A DNA stretch of 64,000 nucleotides from Streptomyces sp. NRRL B-3428 (GTDB taxonomy: Bacteria; Actinomycetota; Actinomycetes; Streptomycetales; Streptomycetaceae). The position numbers were made by a program, and so were the translations under genes. This document shows positions 6,690-16,343 of this stretch, piece after piece; position 1 is the stretch's first letter; the number at the start of each line of letters is the position of its first letter. The notes beneath the pieces were generated by a model, which was not told the DNA's origin, made no database searches, and saw only the letters and a list, made by a program, of their open reading frames with translations. Location of the stretch: assembly GCA_000721375.1 (NCBI GenBank), contig JOGW01000015.1:62001-126000 (forward strand), given 5' to 3'.

Positions 6690-8617
6690 GGTACTACCCT
6701 ACCGATCTGCTCCTGGCGGTCGAGGAGGCCGAACGCGCCCTCACCGACCCGGAGTCGGAGCTCACGCGGCTTCTGGGCCGCAACGAACTTGGCGCACTCC
6801 AGGGCCTGTTCACCTCGGCCACGCTCACCGACGGCCTCGACCGGCTCTTCGGCGGGCTCACCCAGTACCCGTGGCAGCCGGACATCGACGGCGGTGACGT
6901 CCGGCTGCTCACCCCCGTGGGCACGGTGGCCTTCGACGACGTACGGGCCGGGAACACCTTGCGGGGTCTGCTGCTGGCCTGGGCGGCGGGCAACGCGGTC
7001 GTCGTACGGACCGGGCGTCCCGAGTTCTGGACGGTGCTCGGTGAGCTGTTGCGCGGCGCCGGGCATCCGCTGCCGGCGCTCGGCGTACAGGCGGCAGGCA
7101 GTGAACTGCCGGACGGAGTACGGCTGGTGGCCGTACCCGATGTCGTGGTCGCTGCCGGGGAGCGTGTCCCCGAGGTGTTCACCGGGGAAGGCCAGGCGTC
7201 CCCCGATGCCGACGCGATCGTGCTCCGGCTCGCGGACCAGGACCCGAGGGATCTGGTCGCCACCCTCACCGACGAAGACTGCCGCTCCCCCTGGGCAACC
7301 CGGCTGCTGCGCCGCGAGCACCTGATCGGCACCACCCTCGCGGCGGCCCGCAGCGCGGACGCCGAGCAGGAGGACGCCCGGATCGGCGCCCGGCTCAGAT
7401 ACCTCACCGGTCAGGCCCGCCGCGCCCCGTACTACCGCGACCTGCCCGCCGTCCGCACGCTCGACGACCTCACCCTGCTGCCCGTCCTGGACAAGGCGGG
7501 CCTTGAGGCCAACTCCCTGCCCGGCAGCCGGGGCATGTCCAGCGACCGTCCCGCCACCGGCGAGGTGCTGCGCAGCGGCGCCAGCACGGGTGCGCCCCGC
7601 TACATCGTCTACTCCCGGGCCGACTGGGAGAACATGATCAGCGAGGCCCTGCCACTGTTCCGCACGCTCGGCCTCGACAACGGCGACCGGCTCATCAACA
7701 CCCTTTACGGCGGCGGACTTTACGGCGGTCTCAGCACCACGCTGTGCGAGCTGTCCCGGCTGCCCGTGGAGTGCTACTCCACGGCCCAGGCCATCACCGT
7801 CGAGACCCTGCTGATGCTCTGCGACAGCTTCGGCGCCAACGTCCTGCTCGGCCTGCCGGTCCTGATCATGCCGCTGCTGCGCGAGGCCAAGCAGCGCCGC
7901 CCGGAGCTGCGCCTGGAGAAGGTGATCTACGGCGGTACGCCCATGACGGAGAACGACAAGCAGTGGCTGCGCACCGAGCTGGGCGCAAAGGTGGTCACCA
8001 GCATCCTCGCCGCCAACGACGGCGCCCAACTGGGCTATCAGTGCACCGAGATGGGCGGCACGCTGCACCACATCTGCCCCGACTACAACCTCATCGAGGT
8101 GGTGGACGAGCAGCAGCGCCCGGTCCCGGCGGGCGAGAGCGGTGAGCTGCTGATCACCAGCCTGCAGAAGTTCGAGGGTCCCCTGATCCGCTACCGCATC
8201 GGTGACGTCGGCCGGATCTTCCCGCACGACTGCGCCTGCGGTGTGTCCGGCCCGGTACTCGAGTACCTGGGCCGCGCGGACGGCCAGATCAAGGTCAAGG
8301 GCGCCACGGTCACGCACGCCGAGATGCTCACGGCCCTCGAGTCGTACCAGGTTTCTCTGCTGCAGGTCGAGATCCTCAGCCAGGACAGCAAGGAGGTGGT
8401 GATCGCCCGGGTCGAGTCGCCGCTGACGCTCGACCCGACGGAGATACGGGATTTCCTCGTACGGGAGTTCAAGACCCTCGGCCAGGACCACCTGTTCGAC
8501 AGCGCGCTCGACGTCTTCGAGCTGATCGTCGAGTGCCTGCCCGAGGGCGGTCTCACCCGCAACGACACCAGCGGCAAGATCAAGCCGGTCATCGACCGAC
8601 GGGTGACGGCGGCATGA
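6686..8617 (+). CDS. LuxE/PaaK-like adenylating enzyme with LuxC-like N-terminal region
   Basis: The 643-aa product is ~200 residues longer than a typical phenylacetate-CoA-ligase-like protein. The AMP-forming part starts near residue 235 with RRAPYYRDL and TLDDLTLLPVLDK, then SGASTGAP (297-304, phosphate loop), a YGGTPMT block, LIRYRIGDVGRI and a C-terminal SGKIKPVIDRR lysine motif. The first ~210 residues contain GNTLRGLLLAWAAGNAVVVR, which resembles the nucleotide-binding half of LuxC-type acyl-CoA reductases, and an ECRSP-like DEDCRSP around Cys199. That similarity is by eye and tentative. In lux operons LuxE adenylates and carries an acyl group that LuxC reduces, so a fused activation/handover enzyme is possible. 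It is coupled by ATGA to the genes on both sides. Confidence 0.82.
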   Translation: MRYYPTDLLLAVEEAERALTDPESELTRLLGRNELGALQGLFTSATLTDGLDRLFGGLTQYPWQPDIDGGDVRLLTPVGTVAFDDVRAGNTLRGLLLAWAAGNAVVVRTGRPEFWTVLGELLRGAGHPLPALGVQAAGSELPDGVRLVAVPDVVVAAGERVPEVFTGEGQASPDADAIVLRLADQDPRDLVATLTDEDCRSPWATRLLRREHLIGTTLAAARSADAEQEDARIGARLRYLTGQARRAPYYRDLPAVRTLDDLTLLPVLDKAGLEANSLPGSRGMSSDRPATGEVLRSGASTGAPRYIVYSRADWENMISEALPLFRTLGLDNGDRLINTLYGGGLYGGLSTTLCELSRLPVECYSTAQAITVETLLMLCDSFGANVLLGLPVLIMPLLREAKQRRPELRLEKVIYGGTPMTENDKQWLRTELGAKVVTSILAANDGAQLGYQCTEMGGTLHHICPDYNLIEVVDEQQRPVPAGESGELLITSLQKFEGPLIRYRIGDVGRIFPHDCACGVSGPVLEYLGRADGQIKVKGATVTHAEMLTALESYQVSLLQVEILSQDSKEVVIARVESPLTLDPTEIRDFLVREFKTLGQDHLFDSALDVFELIVECLPEGGLTRNDTSGKIKPVIDRRVTAA

Positions 8618-11600
8618 GCGGGACCGCGTACCTGAGCCGGCCGCATCTCGCCCAGGACCTCCTGACGTTCGCCGCCGACGGCGACATCTGGCTGGCCTCC
8701 GTGGACGAGGCGGCGCGGGGCACCGCCACGGCCCGCCGCGTGACCACCGGCGGCGGCGCGGGTTCGGCCGCCACGGACCCGCGGCTGAGCCCCGACGGCC
8801 GGCGCCTGGCCTGGACGGCCGGTCACGAAGTGCACACGGCCGAGGTGAGCGGCGCCACCTCCCGGCGCCTGACCCACTGGGCCGACGCCGAGTGCGCGGT
8901 GCGCGGTTGGCTCTCCCCCACCGAGGTCATCGCCCTGCGCTCCGCCCCCGGTGAGGGTCCGTGGCGCACCTGGGCCTGGGCGGTACCGCTCGACGCTCCG
9001 GCGCGCAGGCTGCCGTACGGCCCGGTCCGCGACGTCCAACTAGCCATGGACGGGGCGGTGTTGCTCGGCACCCCGGTCTTCCGCGATCCGGCCTCCTGGA
9101 AGCGGTACGGGGGCGGTCTCGGCGGCCAGGTCTGGCTCTCGGCGAACGGGGTCTCGGCGGACGGGGTCTCGGCGGACGGGGTCTCGGCGGACGGGGTCTC
9201 GCAGGGTGCGCGGTTCGAGCGCGTGCTCGCGGACGTCGGCGAGCACCTCGTCGACCCGCTGTGGGCCGGTGGCCGTATCGCCTTCCTCTCCGACCACGAA
9301 GGCACCGGGGCCCTGTACTCCACCGACCGGGACGGTTCCGGCCCGCGCCGGCACACGCCCCTCGACGGCCACTACGCGCGGCACGCCACGACGGACGGCA
9401 CCCGGGTCGTCTACCAGTGCGGCGGCGACCTGTGGCTGCTGCCGTCCCTGGACGCCGAGCCCGTACGGCTGCGGATCGCCCTCGGCGGGCCGGCCCGGGG
9501 ACGCCAGCCCTTCACGGTCAACGGCACCGACGCACTCGGTGAGTTCGCCCTCGGCGCCGAGGGCCGCTGCGCCGTGGTGGAGGTGCGCGGCACCGTGCAC
9601 CAGGTCTCCACCGAGGGGGGCGCACCCCGCGTCCTGCTCGACACCGCGGGCGTACGGCACCGGCTGCCGGTGGCCGTCCCCGGGCGCGACACCGTCGTCT
9701 GCGTCAGTGACGCCGACGGCGAGGACGGTCTGGAGATCGTGGAGCCGGGCGCGGAAGGCTCCCGCAGGATCGCCCAGGGAAAGCTCGGCCGGGTCACCGC
9801 CCTGACCGTGGCGCCCGACGGCGACACCTGTGCGGTCGCCTCCGACGACGGGCGGCTGCTCCTGGTCTCCCTGGAGTCGGGCGAGGTCAGCGAACTCGCC
9901 CGCAGCGCCCACCGCGAGCCGCGCGGCCCGGTCTTCTCGCCGGACTCCGCATACCTCGCCTGGGCCCAGCTCCACCGGCCCACCGACGGCTCGACTCCCG
10001 CTCAGGGCTCGCACATCCGGCTCGCCCGGCTGTCCGACGGCCGGCTCACCGATGTCACCGCGCCGCGGTTCAACGACACCGATCCGGCCTTCACGCGGGA
10101 CGGCAGGTACCTGGCGTTCCTGTCCCACCGCACCTTCGACCCGGTGTACGACCAGCACACCTTCGACCTGGGGTTCCTGCCCGGGGCGCGCCCCTACCTG
10201 GTGGCACTCGCGGCCGGCACGCCCTCGCCGTTCGGCCCTTCGGCCCCCGTGGCGGAAGACGGCCCGCAGGACGGGACAGGGATCGACCTGGACGGCCTCG
10301 CCGACCGGATCATCCCGGTGCCCGTCGCACCCGGCATCCGCAGCGCACTCACCGCCGTGGCCGGCGGCCTCGCCTGGCTGACCCGTCCGCTGACGGGAAA
10401 TCTGGGCGAGACGGCCGGTGCGTACGGCAGGGAAACAGCCCTGGAGCACTATGACTTGGCCACCGGACGCACCGCCGTCCTCGGCTCCGGAGCCGAGAGC
10501 TACACCGTCTCGCCGGACGGCACCCGGCTCGCCGTACGCGCCGAGGGCCGGCTGACCCTCACGCCCGCGACGCCCGGCGGCGAGCGCACACCGATCCCCG
10601 TGGGCCAGGTGCGGATCACGGTCGACCCGGTCGCCGAACGCCGGCAGATGCTCGACGAGGCCTGGCGGCTGATGCGGGACGGTTTCTGGCGGGCCGACCT
10701 CGGCGGCACGGACTGGCCGCTGCAGCGCCGGCGTTACGCGGCACTGGCCGAGCGGGCCGGCACGTACGAGGAACTCGCCGACGTGCTCTGGGAGATGTAC
10801 GGCGAACTGGGCGCCTCGCACGCCTATGTGAAGCCGCCCGCGCCCTCGCTCCCGGCGGCCCCCGGCCTGCTCGGCGCCGATCTGTCCGCGGACGGGGCGG
10901 GCCGGTGGCGTATCGACCGGATCGTCACGGGCGAGTCCTCGGTGGCCGGCTGCCGGTCCCCGCTGGCGGAGCCCGGAGTGGACGCCCGCGCGGGCGACCG
11001 GATCGTCGCCGTCCACGGAAGGCCGGTCGACCCGGTGCACGGACCGGCGTCAGCCCTGGCCGGCCGGGCCGGGGAGCCGGTGGCCCTGACACTGCTCAGG
11101 GACGGGCGCCGGCACGACATCACGGTCGTACCGCTGGCGTCGGAGGCCGCGCTGCGCCACCACGACCTGATCCGCACCCGCCGGGCAGCAGTCCGTGAGC
11201 GGTCCGGCGGACGGCTCGGCTATCTGCACCTGCCGGACATGATGTCGGCCGGCTGGGCCGCGCTCCACCGCGATCTGGAGGCCGAACTCGCTTGCGGCGG
11301 GCTCGTGTTGGATATGCGGGGCAACACCGGGGGCCATATCTCCCCGCTGCTCCTGGAGATCCTCGGCCGCCGGATCATCGGCTGGGACGTCTCACGCAGC
11401 TGCGGCCCCGCGTCCTATCCGCCCGCAGCCCCTCGTGGCCCGGTGGTCGTGCTCGCCGACGAACGCACCGGATCCGACGCCGAGATGGCCGTGCACGCCC
11501 TGCGTCACCACGGCATCGCCCGCGTCGTCGGCACCCGCACCTGGGGCGGCGCGCTCGGCATGGACGACCCCTCCGTACTCGTCGACGGCACCCGGGTCAC

Positions 11601-11793
11601 CCAGCCACGGCACGCGTTCTGGTTCGACGGGCCGGGCTGGGGCCTGGAGAACCGGGGCGTCAGGCCGGACACGGAGGTCCCGTACGCGCCGCACGACTGG
11701 GCCGGGGGCCACGACCCCCAACTGGCCGCCGCCGTAAGGGAAGCGCTGGCCGCATCGGCGGGCGCACAGCCACCCCCGCCGCCCGCCCTCTGA
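8614..11793 (+). CDS. Tricorn-type protease (S41 family)
   Basis: The 1059-aa product has the full tricorn layout: beta-propeller repeats over the first ~650 residues (several SPDGRRLAW-type blades), then a mixed domain, a PDZ domain (about 755-830) and an S41 catalytic core. The tetrad of archaeal tricorn is recognisable as Ser735-His736 in GASHAYV, Ser954 in ERTGSDAEM and Glu1012 in GLENRGVRPD, so it should be active. No signal peptide is visible, which suggests a cytosolic peptidase cleaving peptides of modest size. It overlaps the adenylating enzyme by ATGA and precedes the exporter, so it belongs to the cluster. It could mature a peptide product, or be a protected extra copy of the target if the product is an aminoketone-type peptidase inhibitor. 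Confidence 0.9.
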   Translation: MSGTAYLSRPHLAQDLLTFAADGDIWLASVDEAARGTATARRVTTGGGAGSAATDPRLSPDGRRLAWTAGHEVHTAEVSGATSRRLTHWADAECAVRGWLSPTEVIALRSAPGEGPWRTWAWAVPLDAPARRLPYGPVRDVQLAMDGAVLLGTPVFRDPASWKRYGGGLGGQVWLSANGVSADGVSADGVSADGVSQGARFERVLADVGEHLVDPLWAGGRIAFLSDHEGTGALYSTDRDGSGPRRHTPLDGHYARHATTDGTRVVYQCGGDLWLLPSLDAEPVRLRIALGGPARGRQPFTVNGTDALGEFALGAEGRCAVVEVRGTVHQVSTEGGAPRVLLDTAGVRHRLPVAVPGRDTVVCVSDADGEDGLEIVEPGAEGSRRIAQGKLGRVTALTVAPDGDTCAVASDDGRLLLVSLESGEVSELARSAHREPRGPVFSPDSAYLAWAQLHRPTDGSTPAQGSHIRLARLSDGRLTDVTAPRFNDTDPAFTRDGRYLAFLSHRTFDPVYDQHTFDLGFLPGARPYLVALAAGTPSPFGPSAPVAEDGPQDGTGIDLDGLADRIIPVPVAPGIRSALTAVAGGLAWLTRPLTGNLGETAGAYGRETALEHYDLATGRTAVLGSGAESYTVSPDGTRLAVRAEGRLTLTPATPGGERTPIPVGQVRITVDPVAERRQMLDEAWRLMRDGFWRADLGGTDWPLQRRRYAALAERAGTYEELADVLWEMYGELGASHAYVKPPAPSLPAAPGLLGADLSADGAGRWRIDRIVTGESSVAGCRSPLAEPGVDARAGDRIVAVHGRPVDPVHGPASALAGRAGEPVALTLLRDGRRHDITVVPLASEAALRHHDLIRTRRAAVRERSGGRLGYLHLPDMMSAGWAALHRDLEAELACGGLVLDMRGNTGGHISPLLLEILGRRIIGWDVSRSCGPASYPPAAPRGPVVVLADERTGSDAEMAVHALRHHGIARVVGTRTWGGALGMDDPSVLVDGTRVTQPRHAFWFDGPGWGLENRGVRPDTEVPYAPHDWAGGHDPQLAAAVREALAASAGAQPPPPPAL
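9136..9205 (+). repeat. In-frame 15-bp tandem repeat inside the tricorn gene
   Basis: About four copies of a 15-bp unit (consensus TCTCGGCGGACGGGG) encode repeated VSADG pentapeptides in a loop between propeller blades. The unit is a multiple of three, so copy-number change would not break the frame. Confidence 0.85.
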
Positions 11794-11917
11794 CCACCCG
11801 CACCCCGACCACTCGCCCCCTGAACACCCGCACCCCCACCCCTTGACCACCCACGCCCCGACCGGGCACCCCCGCGTCCCCGCCCTCCCCGAGAAGAACC
11901 GAAAGAGGAAGCACCCC

Positions 11918-13189
11918 ATGACCACCACAGTGCCGGCCCCCGAGCAGGAGACCCCTGCCGCCGCCAAGAGCCTCTGGCGCGACCGCGACTTCCTGCTCCT
12001 GTGGGGCGGGCAGACGATCAGCGAGATCGGCTCCAACATCATGCAGATCACGCTGCCTCTGGTGGCGCTGCTCACCCTGAACGCCTCCACGTTCGAGGTC
12101 GGCCTGCTCACCGCCGCCACGACCCTGCCCTTCCTGCTCGTGGCGCTGCCCGCGGGCCCGGTGGTCGACCGCGTCCGCAAGCGTCCGCTGATGCTGTGGT
12201 GCGACCTGGGCCGTATGGTCCTGGCGGCCTCCATCCCCGTGGCCGCCGTGTTCGACGTCCTGACGATGGTGCAGCTCTACGTCGTCGCCCTGGTCATGGG
12301 TGTGCTCACGGTGTTCTTCGCCATCGCCTACCAGAGCTATCTGCCGTCCCTGGTGCGCAAGGACCAACTGGTCGACGCCAACGGCAAGCTGGGCTCCACC
12401 CAGTCCTTCGCCCAGCTGACCGGCGCGAGCTTCGGCGGTGCGCTGGTCACGCTGATCGGAGCGGCCAGGGCCGTCGCGGCGGACGCGATCTCGTTCGGCG
12501 CCTCGGCGCTGACGCTGTTCCTGATCCGTACGCCGGAACCCGCCCCCAAGCAGGCGGGCGAGAAGCGCAACCTGCGTGCCGAGATCGCCGAGGGCCTGCG
12601 GTTCGTCGTCGGCCACCCCGTGCTGCGCAAGCTCGTCATGTCGACCGCCATGTCCAACTTCTTCGGCACGATCGTGCTGAGCCTGCAGACCGTCTACCTG
12701 GTGCGTGAGCTGAAGGCCGAGCCCTGGGTGATCGGCCTGGTCATGGGCGGCAGCGCGATCGGCGGTCTGGCCGGCGGTCTGATCGCCAACTGGGTCGGCA
12801 AGAAGATCGGCACGGCCCGCATGATCTGGCTGCCCGCGCTGCTGCTGGGCTGGGCCGGACTGCTGATCCCCGCGGCCCAGCCGGGCTGGTCCACGATCCT
12901 GGTCGCGGTCGGCATGACGATCCTCATGGTGATCTTCGTGCTCTACAACAGCTCCCAGGTCTCCTACCGCCAGTCCATCACCCCGCCCGAGCTGCTCGGC
13001 CGGATGAACGCCTCGGTGCGCTGGATCATGTGGGGCACCATGCCGCTCGGCGCCCTCGCCGGCGGTGCGCTCGGCACGTACGTCGGTGTCCGTCCGATGC
13101 TCACGGTGTCGGCGCTCGGCGACTGGCTTGCGGTCCTGTTCATCGTGTTCTCCCCGCTGCGCAAGCTGCGGGACGTGCCGAAGGACTGA
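11918..13189 (+). CDS. MFS exporter (12-TM, MFS_3-like)
   Basis: The 423-aa product has about twelve hydrophobic segments, with the MFS cytoplasmic loop signature PAGPVVDRVRKRP after TM2 and its weaker duplicate after TM8. It resembles the enterobactin/macrolide-efflux branch of the major facilitator superfamily, which uses the proton gradient to expel small molecules. It follows the tricorn gene after a 124-bp gap and has a GAAAGAGGAAG ribosome site before the ATG. It closes the rightward cluster, just before a strong hairpin, and probably exports the product or gives self-resistance. Confidence 0.88.
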   Translation: MTTTVPAPEQETPAAAKSLWRDRDFLLLWGGQTISEIGSNIMQITLPLVALLTLNASTFEVGLLTAATTLPFLLVALPAGPVVDRVRKRPLMLWCDLGRMVLAASIPVAAVFDVLTMVQLYVVALVMGVLTVFFAIAYQSYLPSLVRKDQLVDANGKLGSTQSFAQLTGASFGGALVTLIGAARAVAADAISFGASALTLFLIRTPEPAPKQAGEKRNLRAEIAEGLRFVVGHPVLRKLVMSTAMSNFFGTIVLSLQTVYLVRELKAEPWVIGLVMGGSAIGGLAGGLIANWVGKKIGTARMIWLPALLLGWAGLLIPAAQPGWSTILVAVGMTILMVIFVLYNSSQVSYRQSITPPELLGRMNASVRWIMWGTMPLGALAGGALGTYVGVRPMLTVSALGDWLAVLFIVFSPLRKLRDVPKD

Positions 13190-13201
13190 CCACCGACAAA
13201 A

Positions 13202-13233
13202 GTGCCGGGCAGCCCCGACGGGCTGCCCGGCAC
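13202..13233. terminator. Strong hairpin ending the biosynthetic cluster
   Basis: Perfect 14-bp stem GTGCCGGGCAGCCC with a 4-nt loop. It lies between the convergent MFS exporter and betaine-binding-protein genes and can act in both directions. Confidence 0.85.
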
Positions 13234-13254
13234 CGGTGTTTCAGCGACCGGAGG

Positions 13255-14217
13255 TCACTTCTTGGGGAGCCACGCCTCCCAGACGTCCTTGTTCTCGGCG
13301 ACCCACTTCTTCGCCGCCGCCTCGCCGGACATCTTGTCCTTGGCGATCCACTTCGAGACCTCGTTCTGCTGCTCGTTGGTCCACTTGAAGTTCTTCAGGA
13401 ACGCGGCCGCATCCCCGCCGTCCTTCGCGAAGTCCGCGTTGAAGTACTTCTGCAGCGGGGTGTTGGCGTAACCGCACTCGGTCTTCTCCTTGGGCTCGTT
13501 GCAGCCCTCGGCGAACTCCGGCAGCTTCACCTCGACGAGCTCGATGTCGGCGTTGAGCCACTGCGGCTCCCACCAGTACGTGATGAAGGGCTCCTTGGCC
13601 TCGTACTTCTGCTGGATCTCCTTGATCTGGGCGGCCTCCGCACCCGTTTCCTTGATCTTGAAGTCCAGCTTGTGGTTCTTGATCAGCCATTCGTCGTACG
13701 TGGTGTACGAGGGCGCCGCGCCCAGGAACTCGCCCTTGCCCTCGGACTCCGAGGAGGTGAAGTCCTTGGCCACCTTGTTGAGCGTCTTGAAGTCGAGGAC
13801 CTCGGGGTGGGCGTCCGCGTAGTACTTCGGCACGAACCAGCCGATGTGGCCGGTCACTCCGAGGTCGCCGCCCTTGACCACGGACTTCTTCTGGTCGATG
13901 TACAGCTTCTGTTTCTCGGGCTGGCCGTCCCAGTCCTCGAGGATCACATCGGCGTCACCGCTGTTGAGGGCGTCCCAGGCGATGGGCTCGTCCATGGTCT
14001 TGAGATTGACCTTCTTGACGTCCAGTTCCTCTTCGAGGATCACCTTGGCGACCTCGGCGTTGGCCTGGGCGCCGACCCATGACGGGACGGTGATGGTGAC
14101 CTCGTCCGAGCCGCCGTTCTTGCCGGTCTCGGCGGCGCCGCAGGCGCTGAGCGCGAGCATGCCGAGGGCGCCGGCACCGGCGACGAGGGAGACGCGGATG
14201 CGCTTGCTGTGCTTCAT
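13255..14217 (-). CDS. Glycine betaine/proline-betaine ABC transporter, substrate-binding lipoprotein
   Basis: The 320-aa product has a lipoprotein signal peptide ending LALSAC, so the mature protein is anchored by its Cys to the outer face of the membrane. The remainder is an OpuAC-type quaternary-amine-binding domain with Trp-rich segments (VTVPSWVGAQ-like start, ILEDWDG, YWWEPQWL) that form the aromatic cage for betaine. It is the last gene of the leftward operon that also carries the fused permease, the ATPase and the two choline oxidation enzymes, with an 82-bp gap after the permease. Role: capture of compatible solutes for osmoprotection. Confidence 0.92.
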   Translation of the reverse strand: MKHSKRIRVSLVAGAGALGMLALSACGAAETGKNGGSDEVTITVPSWVGAQANAEVAKVILEEELDVKKVNLKTMDEPIAWDALNSGDADVILEDWDGQPEKQKLYIDQKKSVVKGGDLGVTGHIGWFVPKYYADAHPEVLDFKTLNKVAKDFTSSESEGKGEFLGAAPSYTTYDEWLIKNHKLDFKIKETGAEAAQIKEIQQKYEAKEPFITYWWEPQWLNADIELVEVKLPEFAEGCNEPKEKTECGYANTPLQKYFNADFAKDGGDAAAFLKNFKWTNEQQNEVSKWIAKDKMSGEAAAKKWVAENKDVWEAWLPKK

Positions 14218-14299
14218 GGGCGTGGAATTCCTTTGCTGGGCAGGAGAGTTGAGAAGCGGGAGCGTGGAGAAGCGGGAGCGTTGCAAGGCAGGCAAGTGA

Positions 14300-16309
14300 T
14301 CAGCGCGCCGAGCGGTCGCGCACCGCCGTCTGCGGCTGGGAGATCCGGTCGAGCAGCACCCCGAGGCAGACGATCGCGATACCGGCGGTCAGACCGAGCG
14401 CCAGATCGCCCTTGGTGAGGCCCTTGACCACGTCGACGCCGAGCGCGCCGCCGCCGATCATTCCGGCGATGACGACCATGGAAAGGACCAGGACGACGCC
14501 CTGGTTCACGGCGAGCAGCAGCGCCGGGCGGGCCAACGGAAGCTGGACCTGGCGCAGTTGCTGTCCGGTCGAGGCGCCGAGCGAACGGGCGGCTTCGAGG
14601 GCGGAGGGGTCGATCTGGCGGATGCCCTGGGTGGTGATCCGGATGACGGCGGGCAGCGCGTAGAGCACCGAGGCCGCGACACCGGCGAAGCGGCCGCCGC
14701 TGAACAGGGCGATCATCGGGATGAGATAGACGAACTGCGGCATGGTCTGCAGCGTGTCCAGGACCGGCCTGATCAGCCGTTCCACCCACGAGACGCGGGC
14801 GGCGAGGATGCCGATCGCGAAGCCGATGAGCAGGGTCAGGGCGAGGGCCGCGATCACCTGGGACAGGGTGTCCATGGAACGCGTCCACAGGCCCATCGCC
14901 CCGATCGCACCCAGCGCGAGGACCACGGTGACGGACGCGCGAAGCCGGCCCACGGTGTACGCGAGGATGCCGGCGACCAGGACGAGCGCCCACCAGGGGG
15001 TGCCGACCAGGGCGCTGCGCAGCGGGTTGAGCACGTACTCGGCGAAGCCGTCGGCCCAGGTCTGGGTGCCGCCGATCACCGGGACACCGGCGGAGAGTTC
15101 GCGTTCGATCCAGCCCGTGACGTCGTTGACCGGGTCGGCGATGGACAGCACCCTGTCCTCGGGCCACTCCTTGCGCCCGAGCGCCGAGCCGATGACGGTC
15201 GCGGCCGCGATACCCGCCACGACGACAGCGCGCATGATCCAGGCCGTACGAGCGGAACGTACCGCCTCGTCGGGATCGTCGAGCCGTTCGCCCGCGGCCG
15301 CCGTGGTGCGGTCGAGCCAGATGGCGAGGAGCACGATGGCGATACCCGGCGGCAGCGCGAGACCGACGTCGACGACCGCGAGCGCCTTGTAGATGGGCTC
15401 GCCCAGACCACCGGCGCCGATGATCGTGGCGAGCACGACCATCGAGAGGCTCATCATGATCGTCTGGTTGAGGCCGAGCAGCATCTGCCGGCGGGCCAGC
15501 GGAAGGCGGGCCGTCCACAGCCGCTGCCAGCCGTTCGCGCCCAGCGAGGCGGAGGCTTCGAGCGCGGCCGCGTCCGCGCCGCGCAGACCGAGTGCGGTGA
15601 GCCGGGCCATCGGCGGTACGGCGTAGATGACCGTGGCGACGAAGGCGGACGGGACACCGATGCCGAAGATCAGCACGAACGGCAGGAGATACGAGAAGGC
15701 CGGCAGGACCTGCATCGTGTCGAAGACGGGCCGCAGCATCCGTTCGGCGCGGTCCGAGAGTCCGGCGAGCAGCCCGAGCAGCACACCGATGACGGCCGCG
15801 ACGGCTACGCACACCACCATCAGGGAGAGCGTCTCCATCGCCGGTTCCCACATGCCGAGCACCCCGATGACACCGAAGGTGCCGAGGGCGGTGGCGGCGG
15901 TGATCAGGGCGCGTCGGCGCAGCCCCGCTCCGCCCGCGTACCAGGCGATGAGCACCGCGGCGACGGTGACGCCGATGAAGCCGAGCGATTCGAGGGCGCT
16001 CGCGACCCCGTCCACGGCGGATTCCGCCGTGTTGGAGATGTGCAGCAGGAAGTACAGGAACAGCGGGTGGGTGGTGCGGTTGTCCACCAGCCACTCGTTG
16101 AAGTCGGTGAGCGGGGTGCGGATGTCGACGGTCAGGTCGGCGGGCCACTCACCGCTGCCGGACACGGCCGCGGAGACCACGGCGACCAGGACGGCGAGCA
16201 GCAGGAGCACGGCCTTGGGGCGGGCCATGACCTGGGCGAGGGCTCCGGGCGGCTGCGGGGCGGCCGGGGCTTCCACCTTGGCGGGACGGTCGAGAGTCGG
16301 GGCACTCAT
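14300..16309 (-). CDS. Glycine betaine ABC transporter permease, two permease domains fused
   Basis: The 669-aa product contains two complete binding-protein-dependent permease domains in tandem. Each has its own coupling (EAA-type) loop: [22 protein letters not shown] in the first half and [22 protein letters not shown] in the second. OpuAB/ProW proteins usually have one domain and dimerise, so this protein supplies both halves of the channel. I chose the ATG at 16309 (MSAPTL); an earlier in-frame start is possible. It lies between ATPase and binding-protein genes in the operon. Confidence 0.9.
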   Translation of the reverse strand: MSAPTLDRPAKVEAPAAPQPPGALAQVMARPKAVLLLLAVLVAVVSAAVSGSGEWPADLTVDIRTPLTDFNEWLVDNRTTHPLFLYFLLHISNTAESAVDGVASALESLGFIGVTVAAVLIAWYAGGAGLRRRALITAATALGTFGVIGVLGMWEPAMETLSLMVVCVAVAAVIGVLLGLLAGLSDRAERMLRPVFDTMQVLPAFSYLLPFVLIFGIGVPSAFVATVIYAVPPMARLTALGLRGADAAALEASASLGANGWQRLWTARLPLARRQMLLGLNQTIMMSLSMVVLATIIGAGGLGEPIYKALAVVDVGLALPPGIAIVLLAIWLDRTTAAAGERLDDPDEAVRSARTAWIMRAVVVAGIAAATVIGSALGRKEWPEDRVLSIADPVNDVTGWIERELSAGVPVIGGTQTWADGFAEYVLNPLRSALVGTPWWALVLVAGILAYTVGRLRASVTVVLALGAIGAMGLWTRSMDTLSQVIAALALTLLIGFAIGILAARVSWVERLIRPVLDTLQTMPQFVYLIPMIALFSGGRFAGVAASVLYALPAVIRITTQGIRQIDPSALEAARSLGASTGQQLRQVQLPLARPALLLAVNQGVVLVLSMVVIAGMIGGGALGVDVVKGLTKGDLALGLTAGIAIVCLGVLLDRISQPQTAVRDRSAR

Positions 16310-16343
16310 GCGGTGCGCCCCCTCGTACAGGGAAGGTGGCTTC

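Noticed and set aside
6125..8491. A 788-codon leftward open frame opposite the ATP-grasp and adenylating enzyme genes
   Set aside because: It is the complement of strongly supported coding sequence, has no family motif and its composition is that of an antisense frame in high-GC DNA.
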